Part shown: in pieces, positions 38,255-47,008 of the stretch
How the letters are laid out: every line of letters begins with the position of its first letter
How positions within the stretch are numbered: the first letter of the stretch is position 1
From: CAVONB01 sp963697205
GTDB taxonomy: Bacteria; Pseudomonadota; Alphaproteobacteria; Rhizobiales; Hyphomicrobiaceae
DNA length: 64,000 nucleotides
NCBI GenBank assembly: GCA_963697205.1
Contig: CAVONB010000002.1
Location: 186,001 to 250,000 of the forward strand
Direction of reading: 5' to 3'
Notes under the pieces: model-generated
What the model was told of the DNA's origin: nothing
Seen by the model: the letters and a program-made list of their open reading frames with translations, nothing else
The model's database searches: none
Translations under genes and position numbers: made by a program

Positions 38255-38282
38255 CGGCCGCAACGAGCACTCGTTGCGGCCG
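38255..38282 (-). terminator. Rho-independent terminator of the DEAD-box helicase gene
   Basis: Perfect 12-bp stem CGGCCGCAACGA / TCGTTGCGGCCG with a 4-nt loop. Preceded on the plus strand by AAAA, so the minus-strand transcript of the helicase gene (ending at 38309) reads stem then UUUU. It also sits just after the stop of the convergent TfoX-N gene. Confidence 0.75.
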
Positions 38283-38308
38283 GTCCCGGACATCGATCGT
38301 GGTGAGGC

Positions 38309-40018
38309 TCAGGTCGCCTCTTTCACCTTCTGCGGGCGCGGCGGCTTGCGCAGGAAGGCGGGAACATTGTCGGCGAAACCGACCGGCCCCTTGGGCTCTG
38401 GCCGGCGATCGCCGCCACCACCACGCTTCTCACCACCACGATTGGGCTCCCGGCGCTCCTCGCGGAACGTATCGGCCTGGCGTGCCGGCTCCTGACGCGG
38501 TTCGCCCGCCGGCCTTTGCTCCCGCTGTTGGCGTGGACGCGGCGCATCGCTGCCACGCTCACGCGTCTGCCGGGCCTCCTGCGGCCGCCGCTGGCGCGGC
38601 TCACTGCGCGCGACAGGCTCGGCGGCCGGCTCGTGCGCCCGCGCGGGCGGGCTTGCCGCAGCCGCTCCCACCGGCTCGCGCACAGACGCAACAGCTTCCA
38701 TGGCCCTGGCACCATCGCGGCTCCGCTCACCACGATCGCGGACCCGCTCGCCCCGATCCCGGCGGCCACTCTCGCCGCCACCAGCTGCACGGCGCGTGTC
38801 CCGCCGCTCCGAGGATCGCTCCACACCGCGCCGACCACCACCGCGACGGCGCTTCTTGCCGCCTTCGGCAAAGTCCTGTTCGGTCGGCGGCTCGCCAATC
38901 CACTGCGATGTCGCCCCCGCGACCTTCTCCACAGCCGTCAGGATCTTGAGATCGTCCGCGGTCACGAGCCCGACGGAGTTGCCTTCCTTGCCTGCGCGTC
39001 CCGTCCGACCGATGCGATGCACATAATCGTCGGCATCCCAGGGCATGTCGAAATTGAAGACGTGACTGACGTCGGGAATGTCGAGGCCGCGCGCGGCCAC
39101 GTCGGACGCCGCCAGGAACGTGATCTCGCCCGAGCGGAACTTGTCGAGCGTCTCCATACGGCTCTTCTGGTCCATGTCGCCGTGCAAGGCGCCGGCGTTG
39201 AAGCCGTGCTTCAACAGCGACTTGAGCAGGATGGCGACGTCGCGCTTGCGATTGCAGAAGATGATCGCGTTCTTGACGTTCTCCCCGCGAATGAGCTCGC
39301 GCAGGATCTCGCGCTTTGCCCAGTCCTCGCCATCAGGGCAGTAGCGGAAACGCTGCGTGATGGTCTTTGCCGTCGTCGCCGGCGGCGCCACCTCGATGCG
39401 GATCGGATTTTTCAGGAACTGACTGACGAGGCGCGTGATTTCCGGCGGCATCGTCGCGGAGAAGAACAGCGTCTGCCGGCGCGGCGGCAGCAGCTTGCAG
39501 ATCTTCTCGATGTCGGGAATGAAGCCCATGTCGAGCATACGGTCGGCCTCGTCGATGACGAGGATTTCCACGCCCATCAGCATCAGCCGGCCACGCTGGT
39601 GATGGTCGAGCAGGCGGCCCGGCGTCGCGATCAGGACGTCGACGCCGCGATCGAGCTTCTTGATCTGGTCGTCCATCGACACGCCGCCGATCAGCAGCGC
39701 GATGTTCAGCTTGTGATTGACGCCGTATTTCTCGAACGCCTGCGCACACTGTGCCGCCAACTCGCGCGTCGGTGCCAGGATCAGCGAACGCGGCATCCGC
39801 GCCCGCGCCCGACCCGTTTCCAGCCGCGTGATCATGGGAAGCACGAAACCGGCGGTCTTGCCGGTCCCGGTCTGGGCGATGCCGAGAACGTCTTGTCCAG
39901 TGACCGCGATCGGGATGGCTTCGATCTGGATCGGCGTAGGCGTCGTATAGCCGGCCGCCTCGACGGCAGCTTGCACCTTGGGGCTGAGCCCGAGCTCAGC
40001 GAAGGTTTTCGGTTCCAA
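38309..40018 (-). CDS. rhlE: DEAD-box RNA helicase, RhlE type
   Basis: A 569-residue ATP-dependent RNA helicase. All core motifs are present: Q motif (GYTTPTPIQIEAIP), Walker A AQTGTGKT, PTRELA, the DEAD box (VIDEADRMLDMGF), SAT, ARGLDIP and HRIGRTGR. The core ends near residue 375. The remaining 190 residues are a basic, Arg/Glu/Gly-rich disordered tail (RGERVRDRGERSRDG type) likely to bind RNA. The start codon is TTG at 40018: there is no in-frame ATG before an upstream stop and GGAG precedes it. RhlE-type proteins act in ribosome assembly and RNA decay, often cold-induced. Confidence 0.92.
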   Translation of the reverse strand: MEPKTFAELGLSPKVQAAVEAAGYTTPTPIQIEAIPIAVTGQDVLGIAQTGTGKTAGFVLPMITRLETGRARARMPRSLILAPTRELAAQCAQAFEKYGVNHKLNIALLIGGVSMDDQIKKLDRGVDVLIATPGRLLDHHQRGRLMLMGVEILVIDEADRMLDMGFIPDIEKICKLLPPRRQTLFFSATMPPEITRLVSQFLKNPIRIEVAPPATTAKTITQRFRYCPDGEDWAKREILRELIRGENVKNAIIFCNRKRDVAILLKSLLKHGFNAGALHGDMDQKSRMETLDKFRSGEITFLAASDVAARGLDIPDVSHVFNFDMPWDADDYVHRIGRTGRAGKEGNSVGLVTADDLKILTAVEKVAGATSQWIGEPPTEQDFAEGGKKRRRGGGRRGVERSSERRDTRRAAGGGESGRRDRGERVRDRGERSRDGARAMEAVASVREPVGAAAASPPARAHEPAAEPVARSEPRQRRPQEARQTRERGSDAPRPRQQREQRPAGEPRQEPARQADTFREERREPNRGGEKRGGGGDRRPEPKGPVGFADNVPAFLRKPPRPQKVKEAT

Positions 40019-40455
40019 AAGTCTTCGTCTCCGGTCTGCGTGTCATGTCATCTCGTACGGCACGACGCCGCGATCGCCTGAGGCGCGCGGAAGGCCGTTT
40101 CGATCGACGCAGGGGAGATCTCGGTGCCACAATGGGGCAAAGCGAAAAGCGGCAGTCTCCAAAAGGGATCAATGTATCGGGTCAGATCCCCTGCGCCCTC
40201 GATGCGCACCCTGCTGACACAGTTCGTCTCAGAGTGCAAGATAAACCCGGGCCAAGACATGTGGTAAATGCATGACAGCACACGTTTATCTGCCCATTAA
40301 ATGGGATCGCGCCCAAACAACGTCAAGTCCAGGGACGATATCCATCGATATTCGAGCTCGACTGACGCCCGGATCCGCACCCTGACCAGCGCTCCGGCGC
40401 CACCGTCCGCCGCCCCACGGCGTTGGCAACCAGGACCGACAACCGAGGAACCGCC
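40019..40455. other. 437-nt divergent intergenic region
   Basis: Separates the minus-strand helicase and the plus-strand hydrolase genes. A somewhat AT-richer patch at about 40240-40320 is the likeliest promoter-bearing part. I found no tRNA, no convincing RNA fold and no RBS-preceded short gene; cold-shock-type leader elements for the helicase cannot be judged by eye. Confidence 0.35.
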
Positions 40456-41172
40456 ATGGCACCCACCCAGATCACCGACCTCGTCCTCGTGCCGGGCCTG
40501 CTCTGCACCGAGGATCTTTATGCCGACCAGCTGTCGGCGCTCGCCGATATCGCGCGCATGACGGTCGCCCGGCACGCGGGTCACTCCACCGTCGCCGCCA
40601 TCGCCGCCGCCGTTCTGGAGACCGCCCCGCCGAAGTTCGCGCTGGCGGGCCTGTCCATGGGCGGCTACGTCGCCTTCGAGATCGTCCGCCAAGCCCCCGA
40701 CCGGGTCGACCGCCTGGCCCTTCTCGATACCGGCCCCCGCCCCGACACGCCCGAGCGCAGCGAAGGCCGGCGCAAGCTGATCGAGTTGGGCCGCACCTAC
40801 GGCCTCGCCGCCGTGCAAAAGCAGCTACTGCCCAACCTGATCCACAAGGACCGGCTCACCGACGCCCCCCTCGTCGAGCGCGTCGTGAAAATGGCCGAGG
40901 ACACGGGCTTTGAAGGCTTCGTCAACCAGCAGGAAGCGCTGATGTCGCGACCCGACTGCCGGCCGCTGCTGGGCACGATCCGCTGCCCGACGCTGATCGT
41001 CGTCGGCAACGAGGACATCCTGACGCCACCCGACCTCGCGCGCGAGATGCACGCGGGTATCGCCGGCAGCCGCCTCGTCAACATCCCCGCCTGCGGGCAC
41101 CTGTCGACGATGGAGCGGCCGGATACGGTCAATCGGGCGCTGAGTGCATGGCTTGCCGGCGACGGGGCATGA
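40456..41172 (+). CDS. Alpha/beta-fold hydrolase
   Basis: A 238-residue single-domain hydrolase of the MenH/BioH-like group. Nucleophile elbow GLSMGGYVAFEIV, oxyanion region LVLVPGLLCTEDLY, acid in the LIVVGNEDILTPP strand, and the base in IPACGHLSTMERP. Substrate unknown; carboxylesterase or ring-opened lactone hydrolysis are typical. ATG 40456 is preceded by GAGGAA. Its stop overlaps the start of the following ChaN-like gene (ATGA), so the two are translationally coupled. Confidence 0.82.
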   Translation: MAPTQITDLVLVPGLLCTEDLYADQLSALADIARMTVARHAGHSTVAAIAAAVLETAPPKFALAGLSMGGYVAFEIVRQAPDRVDRLALLDTGPRPDTPERSEGRRKLIELGRTYGLAAVQKQLLPNLIHKDRLTDAPLVERVVKMAEDTGFEGFVNQQEALMSRPDCRPLLGTIRCPTLIVVGNEDILTPPDLAREMHAGIAGSRLVNIPACGHLSTMERPDTVNRALSAWLAGDGA

Positions 41173-42236
41173 TAGGCAATGAGGGGGCTTTGAGACACCT
41201 CACACGTCGCTGCGTCTGCGCGGCTATGGCCGGCGCTCTGACGCTGCAATACTCGGTGTACTCCGCTGGCGCCCAGACCAGTGCCGTTCGGCCGCTGCCT
41301 CAGCCCTGGCAGTCGACGCAGTTCACCGATCACCCTCTCGTCGGCGTCATCTGGTCGGCACACGACCGGCGGCGCCTGAACGAAAAAGATCTCTCACACA
41401 AGCTCACCGCACAGGCGATGCTGCTCTTGGGCGAGGTGCACGACAATCCCGATCACCACCGCATCCAGGCCTGGGCCATCCAAATCATGGCCGCCCACCG
41501 CGCGGCGGCAGGCCAAACTCCACCCGCCGTCGTCTTCGAGCACATTCGCGCTGACCAGGCTGCCGCCCTGCGCGAGGTGCTTGCCCGCCCGGCCGGAGCC
41601 GACACCCCAATCACGCCGGCAGCCCTCTTCGACGCCCTCTCCTGGCAGTCTTCGGGCTGGCCCGCCGCGCAGATCTTCGAGCCGCTGTTCGCCGCCGTGC
41701 TGGCCCGCAGATTGCCCATGCTGGCGGGCGATCCCCCTCGCGGTCGCACGCGCGAGATCGCGCGCGGGGGCCTCTCGGCGATCGCGGAGGACGAGCGCCA
41801 GCGGCTCGGTCTTGCCACTGCGATGCCGCAACCGCTGGCCGATGCGCTGGCGAACGAGTTGAAGGGCAGCCACTGCGGCATGCTGCCGGATCGGGCTATC
41901 CCCGGCATGGCGCTCGCCCAGCGCTACCGCGATGCCCATCTCGCCGATGCGCTGATCGCAGCCCGCCAGCAGCACGGCGCGGCGATCCTGGTTGCCGGCA
42001 ATGGTCATGTCCGCACGGACCGTGGCGCAGCCTTCGCCCTGCGCCAGCGCGCGCCCGACACCCGCGTCGTGGCCTTGACCCCCTTCGAGGTCGAGGACGG
42101 CAAGACCGATCCGCAAGCCTACGCGCCACACGATCCCGCCGGCGCCCCCGCCACGGATTTCGTGATCTTCACGCCGCGCGCCGAACGCCCCGACCCCTGC
42201 CGCGACTTCCCACGCCCACCGGCGAAGAAGACCTGA
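41169..42236 (+). CDS. ChaN-like (DUF399) exported heme/iron-related protein
   Basis: A 355-residue protein with an N-terminal signal-like segment (MAGALTLQYSVYSAGAQ, about residues 20-37). The ChaN/DUF399 fold follows: LLLGEVHDNPDHHRIQ near the start, VVFEHIRADQ, then GLATAMPQPLADA, IPGMALAQRYRDAHLAD and ILVAGNGHVRTDRGAA. In Campylobacter, ChaN is a heme-binding lipoprotein linked to iron uptake. Here no lipobox is evident, so it is more likely periplasmic. Start at the ATG that overlaps the upstream stop (ATGA); an in-frame ATG at 41148 also exists. Confidence 0.72.
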   Translation: MIGNEGALRHLTRRCVCAAMAGALTLQYSVYSAGAQTSAVRPLPQPWQSTQFTDHPLVGVIWSAHDRRRLNEKDLSHKLTAQAMLLLGEVHDNPDHHRIQAWAIQIMAAHRAAAGQTPPAVVFEHIRADQAAALREVLARPAGADTPITPAALFDALSWQSSGWPAAQIFEPLFAAVLARRLPMLAGDPPRGRTREIARGGLSAIAEDERQRLGLATAMPQPLADALANELKGSHCGMLPDRAIPGMALAQRYRDAHLADALIAARQQHGAAILVAGNGHVRTDRGAAFALRQRAPDTRVVALTPFEVEDGKTDPQAYAPHDPAGAPATDFVIFTPRAERPDPCRDFPRPPAKKT

Positions 42237-42398
42237 GGCCGGCCGCCCCGCGCAAGGGACGGCGAAGCTCCACACGTCCCGGGCGCCGCAGCGCCGAGCC
42301 CGTCAGGCGGCCGAAGCCGCCCAACAGCGCTGGCCCAATCGTTTTCGCACGCAAAGTCAGCGCCCTATTTCGCCGCAGCAGCGCTGCAACCATGTCGA

Positions 42399-42428
42399 TT
42401 GACAGGCTCCGGGAGCCGGCGCGATGAT
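42399..42428 (+). promoter_or_regulatory. Candidate sigma-70 promoter with a palindrome in its spacer, upstream of the NMT1-type ABC operon
   Basis: Perfect -35 TTGACA (42399-42404), 18-nt spacer and a GATGAT -10 (42423-42428, four of six). The spacer contains GGCTCC-G-GGAGCC (42405-42417), a perfect 6-bp-arm palindrome placed like an operator. It lies in the otherwise empty 462-nt gap 42237-42698, about 270 nt before the ATPase gene. The gap holds no other recognised feature. Confidence 0.35.
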
Positions 42429-42698
42429 CGCCCCCGCGTCGGACGCAGCCCCCCGTGAACCCCGCGGGACAACACGACCACATAGGGTGAGTTCCTTATG
42501 AAGGTCGGCGCTGCCAACCCGATGCAGAGGAACGTTTCAGGGAGCGCGCATGCCGATTGCGGGGACCAGTGCGTCCGAGGCTCGCGGCAGGCCCGGTGCA
42601 CGTCGCGCCGGTGCCGGAGCCCGGCGAACCGTCATCAAGCCAATCGCCACGCCCATCGCCAGCGACGGCTGGCGGCCATCGCCTCGGGAGGCTGCCCC

Positions 42699-43568
42699 AT
42701 GAGCCCTGAGGCCACCCCGGCGACCTCACCTACGCAGCCAGCCGCACCCGCGCCAGCGGGCAAGCCCATGATCGACATCTCCCATGTCGACAAGATCTTC
42801 GTCACGGTCCGCAACGAGCGCATCCACGCACTCTCCGACATCAACCTCACGGTGGCCGACAAGGAGTTCGTGACCATCGTCGGCCCGTCCGGCTGCGGCA
42901 AGTCCACCTTGCTGAAGATCCTCGCCGGCCTCCTCGACCTGACCCGCGGCGCCGTCACCCTCGACGGCACGCCGGTCAAATCGCCGCGCCGCGACATCGG
43001 CATCATGTTTCAAAACCCCGTGCTGCTGCCCTGGCGCACCGTGCTCGAAAACATCATGCTGCCCGTCGAAGTGCAGGGCCGCCCCAAGGCGGAGGCGATG
43101 GCCCGCGCCCGCGACCTCCTGAAGATGGTCGGCCTGCCCGACTTCGAGAACAAATACCCCGGCGAGCTGTCGGGTGGCATGCAGCAGCGCGCCGCGATCT
43201 GCCGCGCACTCATCAACGATCCGCGCATCCTGCTGATGGACGAGCCCTTCGGCGCACTCGACGCCATGACGCGCGAACAGATGAACCTCGACCTCCAGCG
43301 CATCTGGCTGGAAAGTGCCAAGACGGTCGTCCTCATCACGCACTCGATCCCCGAGGCCGTGTTCCTCGGCGACCGCGTCGTCGTCATGTCGCCCCGCCCC
43401 GGCCGCATCAGCCAGATCGTGGACGTGCCGATCCCCCGGCCGCGGTCCATCGAGGTCATGGGCGAGCCGCTGTTCGGCCAATTGTCGAGCCACATTCGCC
43501 GCCTGCTTTACGGCATGGACACCACCGGCCGTGGCGCGGTCGAGATCGCCGCTGGAGGACTGGGATGA
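42699..43568 (+). CDS. ABC transporter ATPase, nitrate/sulfonate/taurine (SsuB/TauB) type
   Basis: A 289-residue ATP-binding subunit. Walker A is GPSGCGKST, Q-loop MFQNPVLLPW, signature LSGGMQQR, Walker B LLMDEPFGALD, switch histidine in LITHSIPEA. The sequence around RPGRISQIVDVPIPRPRS is typical of the SsuB/TauB/NrtD group, which imports small organic anions or amines. Start ATG 42699 follows GGGAGG (42686-42691); an upstream in-frame stretch from 42498 looks non-coding. The stop overlaps the permease start (ATGA). Confidence 0.9.
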   Translation: MSPEATPATSPTQPAAPAPAGKPMIDISHVDKIFVTVRNERIHALSDINLTVADKEFVTIVGPSGCGKSTLLKILAGLLDLTRGAVTLDGTPVKSPRRDIGIMFQNPVLLPWRTVLENIMLPVEVQGRPKAEAMARARDLLKMVGLPDFENKYPGELSGGMQQRAAICRALINDPRILLMDEPFGALDAMTREQMNLDLQRIWLESAKTVVLITHSIPEAVFLGDRVVVMSPRPGRISQIVDVPIPRPRSIEVMGEPLFGQLSSHIRRLLYGMDTTGRGAVEIAAGGLG

Positions 43569-44443
43569 CCATTGCTGCCGAACGCGACACGCTGCCCGCC
43601 GCCGGATCTGCGTCCGACAATCAGCGCCCGCCCGGCTGGTTCAGGCTGACCATGCGCACCCGGCCCGAGCTGATCCTCGCGCCAACGCTGCTGATCGTGC
43701 TTCTGCTCGGCTGGGAGTGGGGCGTGAAGGCCCTCAATGTCCCGCGCTACGTGCTGCCGACACCCTCCGAGATCGGCAAGGCGCTCTGGGCTGGCATCGC
43801 CACCGGCCCATTCGATCGCGGCGGCTACTGGCTGCACGCCGGCATCACCGTCGGCCAGGTGCTCGCCGGCTTCTTTATCGGCTCCGGCGTCGGCCTCATC
43901 CTCGGCACCATCATCTCCCAGTTCCGCATTCTCGAAGCCACGCTGCGCATCTACCTCATCGCCATCCAGAGCCTGCCGAAAATCGCGCTCGCCCCGATCA
44001 TCGTGCTCTGGTTCGGTTTCGGCATGACCTCGAAGATCGTGATCATTTGCCTGCTCACGTTCTTCCCGCTGCTGGTCACGTCCATGGCCGGCTTCCGCGC
44101 CGTCGATCCCGAGCGCCTGGAACTCATGAAGGCGCTCGGCGCACGCCCCTGGCAGATCTTCTGGAAGGTCCGCCTGCCCTCCGCACTGCCCTACATCTTC
44201 GCCGGGCTCGAGATGGCCGCCGTGTTCGCCGTCGTCGGGGCCGTGGTCGGCGAGTTCGTGGGCGCGCAAATGGGGCTCGGGACGCTGATCCTTTCGATGA
44301 ATTCGCAGATGGACACCGCCGGCACGTTCTCGGTCTTCATCATCCTGTCGCTGATCGGCATTGTGCTGCACACTATACTGCGCATCCTGCAGCGGCGGCT
44401 GCTGTTCTGGTCGGCGAAGGACGCCGGCACGATCGGCAGCTGA
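43565..44443 (+). CDS. ABC transporter permease, SsuC/TauC type
   Basis: A 292-residue inner-membrane permease with six helices and the BPD_transp_1 fold. The EAA-loop region is MKALGARPWQIFWKVRLPSALPYIFAG, which docks to the ATPase. The N-terminal 30 residues are cytoplasmic. Overlaps the ATPase gene by 4 nt. Works with the two solute-binding proteins encoded at 45821 and 47009. Confidence 0.9.
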   Translation: MTIAAERDTLPAAGSASDNQRPPGWFRLTMRTRPELILAPTLLIVLLLGWEWGVKALNVPRYVLPTPSEIGKALWAGIATGPFDRGGYWLHAGITVGQVLAGFFIGSGVGLILGTIISQFRILEATLRIYLIAIQSLPKIALAPIIVLWFGFGMTSKIVIICLLTFFPLLVTSMAGFRAVDPERLELMKALGARPWQIFWKVRLPSALPYIFAGLEMAAVFAVVGAVVGEFVGAQMGLGTLILSMNSQMDTAGTFSVFIILSLIGIVLHTILRILQRRLLFWSAKDAGTIGS

Positions 44444-44488
44444 TCGCCCCGCAGGGCCAATGACAACAAAGGACCAGGAGAAACGCCC

Positions 44489-45679
44489 ATGACCGATCGT
44501 TCGAAGGAGCTGGCCTTCCTCTATTTCCCCACCGACTACCGCTGGTCGATGGGCTTGCTGCTGTGCCTCTCCGGCGCGCCATGGGGCGGTGCGGAGATCG
44601 ACGAGGTCAACCGGATCGGCCTCAAGTTGAAGAACAAGGTCGGCGACGACGACGCCTGGTTCAAGGAATGGGCCGACATGGGCGAGAAGGTCGAAACCAA
44701 GGGCCGCGCCGCCGAGAAGGCCGGTCACAAGCAGACCGCCGCCGCCTACCTCATGCGCGCGTCCCACTACTACCAGATCGGCGAACGCTTCGCCCATCCC
44801 AAGGCCGGCCGCGCCTCTGAGATCTACGAACGCTCCGTCAAGGCGTTCAAGGACGCCTGCGGCATGATCATTCGCCCGAAGATCGAGCACGTCGAAATCC
44901 CCTACGAGGGCAAGAGCCTGCCCGCGCTCCTGGTGCACGCCGATCCCGCCGTCGCCGGCAACAAGCCCGCCCCCGCCATGGTTTTCTTCGACGGCTTCGA
45001 CGTGACGAAGGAGATCCAGTACTTCAAGGGCATTCCCGATCTGGTCGCCCGCGGCATCGCCTGCCTGATCGTCGACGGTCCCGGCAATGGCGAGGCTGTA
45101 CGCTTCCGCAACCTGCCGCTGATCGCCGAGACCGAGAAGTACGGCACCGCCGCCTACGACTACCTGTCGAAGCGCAAGGAGATCGACGCCAAGCGCATCG
45201 GCGTCATGGCGCTGAGCCTCGGCGGCTACTACGCGCCGCGCGCCGCATCCCTCGAGCAGCGGTATGCCTGCTGCATCGCCTGGGGCGCTCAGTGGGACTA
45301 CCACGAAGTGTGGAAGAAGCGCTTCGAGGCGCTCGACTCCGGCAAGGTGCTGTCGCTGTCGGTGCCGCCCGAGCATCTCGCCTGGGTGATGGGAACCAAG
45401 GACCGCGCGTCCGCCATGAAGGCACTGGAAGGCTTCAAGCTCGACGGCGTCGTCCAGAAGATGACCTGCCCCTTCCTGATGGTGCACGGCGCCGGCGACG
45501 AGCAGATCCCGATGCCGATCGCGCAGACCTGCTTCGACGCCGTCGGCTCCAAGAACAAAGTATTCAAGGTGTTCGATCGCGACGAAGGCGGCTTCCATCA
45601 CTGCCAGGTCGATAACGTCACCATCGGCGTTCACTACATGTGGGACTGGGCCGCAGACATACTGAAGCCCGGCACCTGA
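44489..45679 (+). CDS. Alpha/beta hydrolase related to 2,6-dihydroxypseudooxynicotine hydrolase (DUF1100/FrsA-like)
   Basis: A 396-residue hydrolase with a helical N-terminal cap (residues 1-130, ending in an AAAYLMRASHYYQIGERF helix) and a C-terminal catalytic alpha/beta domain. Nucleophile Ser243 in ALSLGGYYAPR, acid Asp337 in MVHGAGDEQIP, base His370 or His371 in GGFHHCQVDN. This two-domain form occurs in C-C or C-N bond hydrolases such as the nicotine-pathway enzyme and in other DUF1100 proteins. It is encoded between the permease and the two binding proteins, so it probably acts on the imported compound or its first product. The substrate is not readable from sequence. Confidence 0.75.
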   Translation: MTDRSKELAFLYFPTDYRWSMGLLLCLSGAPWGGAEIDEVNRIGLKLKNKVGDDDAWFKEWADMGEKVETKGRAAEKAGHKQTAAAYLMRASHYYQIGERFAHPKAGRASEIYERSVKAFKDACGMIIRPKIEHVEIPYEGKSLPALLVHADPAVAGNKPAPAMVFFDGFDVTKEIQYFKGIPDLVARGIACLIVDGPGNGEAVRFRNLPLIAETEKYGTAAYDYLSKRKEIDAKRIGVMALSLGGYYAPRAASLEQRYACCIAWGAQWDYHEVWKKRFEALDSGKVLSLSVPPEHLAWVMGTKDRASAMKALEGFKLDGVVQKMTCPFLMVHGAGDEQIPMPIAQTCFDAVGSKNKVFKVFDRDEGGFHHCQVDNVTIGVHYMWDWAADILKPGT

Positions 45680-45820
45680 AGCCAATCCCATCGACGCGCG
45701 CGCCGAGCCCCGCCCCCCGTAAACAATGGGGTGGCCGGGGCCGACGGTCGACTGACGACCCGACGACCGCGCCGAAGGGATCAACACCTACGAGTTGAAC
45801 CGCAACGCAGGAGTGCCGAG

Positions 45821-46906
45821 ATGATTACGAGACGCGAGTTCGGGTTGATGGCGGCCGGTGCTGGTTTGTCCGTCATCACGGTCGGCGAGACCAATGCGCA
45901 AGGTCTCACCAAGGTGCGCGCCGCCAACGCATCGGGCGTGATCGACAGCCAAGTCATCTTCCTGACGGTCGGCATGAACCCCAAGGTGAACTTCTACGCC
46001 GAGGAGGGCATCCAGCAGGAAATCATCAACATGTCCGGCGTCTCCCAAACGATCCAGGCGGTGACGACCGGCAACAGCGAAATCTCGCCGGTCTCGCCCC
46101 CGGGCCTTTTGAACATCGCCGCCAAGAACCCCGACATCGATCTCGTCTGCGCCTATTGCTGGCTCCGGCGCGTACACTGGGGCATCGGCGTCAAGCCCGA
46201 CAGCCCGATCAAGTCCCTGTCGGAGCTGAAGGGCAAGAAGATCGGCATCCGCAATCAGGGCGACACCGGCTTCATCGGCGCCAAGGCGATGGTCGCCGAA
46301 CTCGGCATGGACCCGGCCAAGGACATGGAGTGGATTCCCATCGGCGAGGGTGGCCCCGCCGGCAACGCGATCCACAAGGGCAGCGTCGACGCCATGGCAT
46401 ACTGGGACGGCGGCTTCGCGCGCGTCGAGGCGGCGGGGTTCCCCTTGCGCTACCTGGACAACACGCCGGGCATGCAGAACTTGTTCGGCAACGCCTACGC
46501 GGTGCGCAAGTCCGACCTCGCCAAGAACAAGCAGATGCTGATCCGCTACTTCCGCGCCATGGCCAAGGGCACAGTCTTCGCCCACACCAACCCCGAGGCC
46601 TCCGTCAAGCTCGCCTGGGAAGTGTTCCCCGAAAGCAAGCCCAAGGGCATGAGCGAAGCCGAGGCCATGACCGCCGCCATGAAGATCGTCAACGTCCGCA
46701 AGGACAAGTGGCTGCCGGGCAGCTGGGCCAAGGACCAGCGCTGGGGCGCTATGACCAAAGAGGAATGGGCAGCCCAGGTGAAGTTTGCTGGACTAGAGGG
46801 TAAGATCAACGACGTCGGCAAATACTGGACCGACGAGCTGATCGAGGAGATCAACAAGTTCGACGCCAAGGCCATCGCCGACAAGGCGCGGAACTTCAAG
46901 ATCTGA
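45821..46906 (+). CDS. ABC transporter substrate-binding protein (NMT1/TauA-like), copy 1
   Basis: A 361-residue periplasmic binding protein with a Tat-like N-terminus (MITRREFGLMAAGAG). The mature part has two lobes with the NMT1/SsuA pattern: VKPDSPIKSLSELKGKKIGI followed by NQGDTGF in the first lobe, then IPIGEGGPAGNAI and a C-terminal helix rich in Lys. AGGAG precedes the ATG. It is clearly homologous over its whole length to the next gene; the shared segments include ANASGVIDSQ and NQGDTGF. Belongs to the ABC importer of 42699-44443. Confidence 0.87.
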   Translation: MITRREFGLMAAGAGLSVITVGETNAQGLTKVRAANASGVIDSQVIFLTVGMNPKVNFYAEEGIQQEIINMSGVSQTIQAVTTGNSEISPVSPPGLLNIAAKNPDIDLVCAYCWLRRVHWGIGVKPDSPIKSLSELKGKKIGIRNQGDTGFIGAKAMVAELGMDPAKDMEWIPIGEGGPAGNAIHKGSVDAMAYWDGGFARVEAAGFPLRYLDNTPGMQNLFGNAYAVRKSDLAKNKQMLIRYFRAMAKGTVFAHTNPEASVKLAWEVFPESKPKGMSEAEAMTAAMKIVNVRKDKWLPGSWAKDQRWGAMTKEEWAAQVKFAGLEGKINDVGKYWTDELIEEINKFDAKAIADKARNFKI

Positions 46907-47008
46907 CCGCACACCTGGGCACGACCGGCATGGGCGCGGCGGTCTCCCGTCGCGCCCTCGTCGTTTCAATCCGATCTCTCGCGAGGTCGCAGCCAAGGAG
47001 CCCCGCAC

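Noticed and set aside
40700..41100. Short antisense frames opposite the alpha/beta hydrolase
   Set aside because: No RBS or domain; typical GC-rich shadow.
42498..42698. N-terminal extension of the SsuB-type ATPase
   Set aside because: Codon use and residue content unlike a protein; GGGAGG lies directly before ATG 42699.
43508..45787. 759-residue minus-strand open frame opposite the ABC permease and hydrolase
   Set aside because: Shadow frame, rich in Glu/Asp/His/Gln; the plus-strand genes explain the region.
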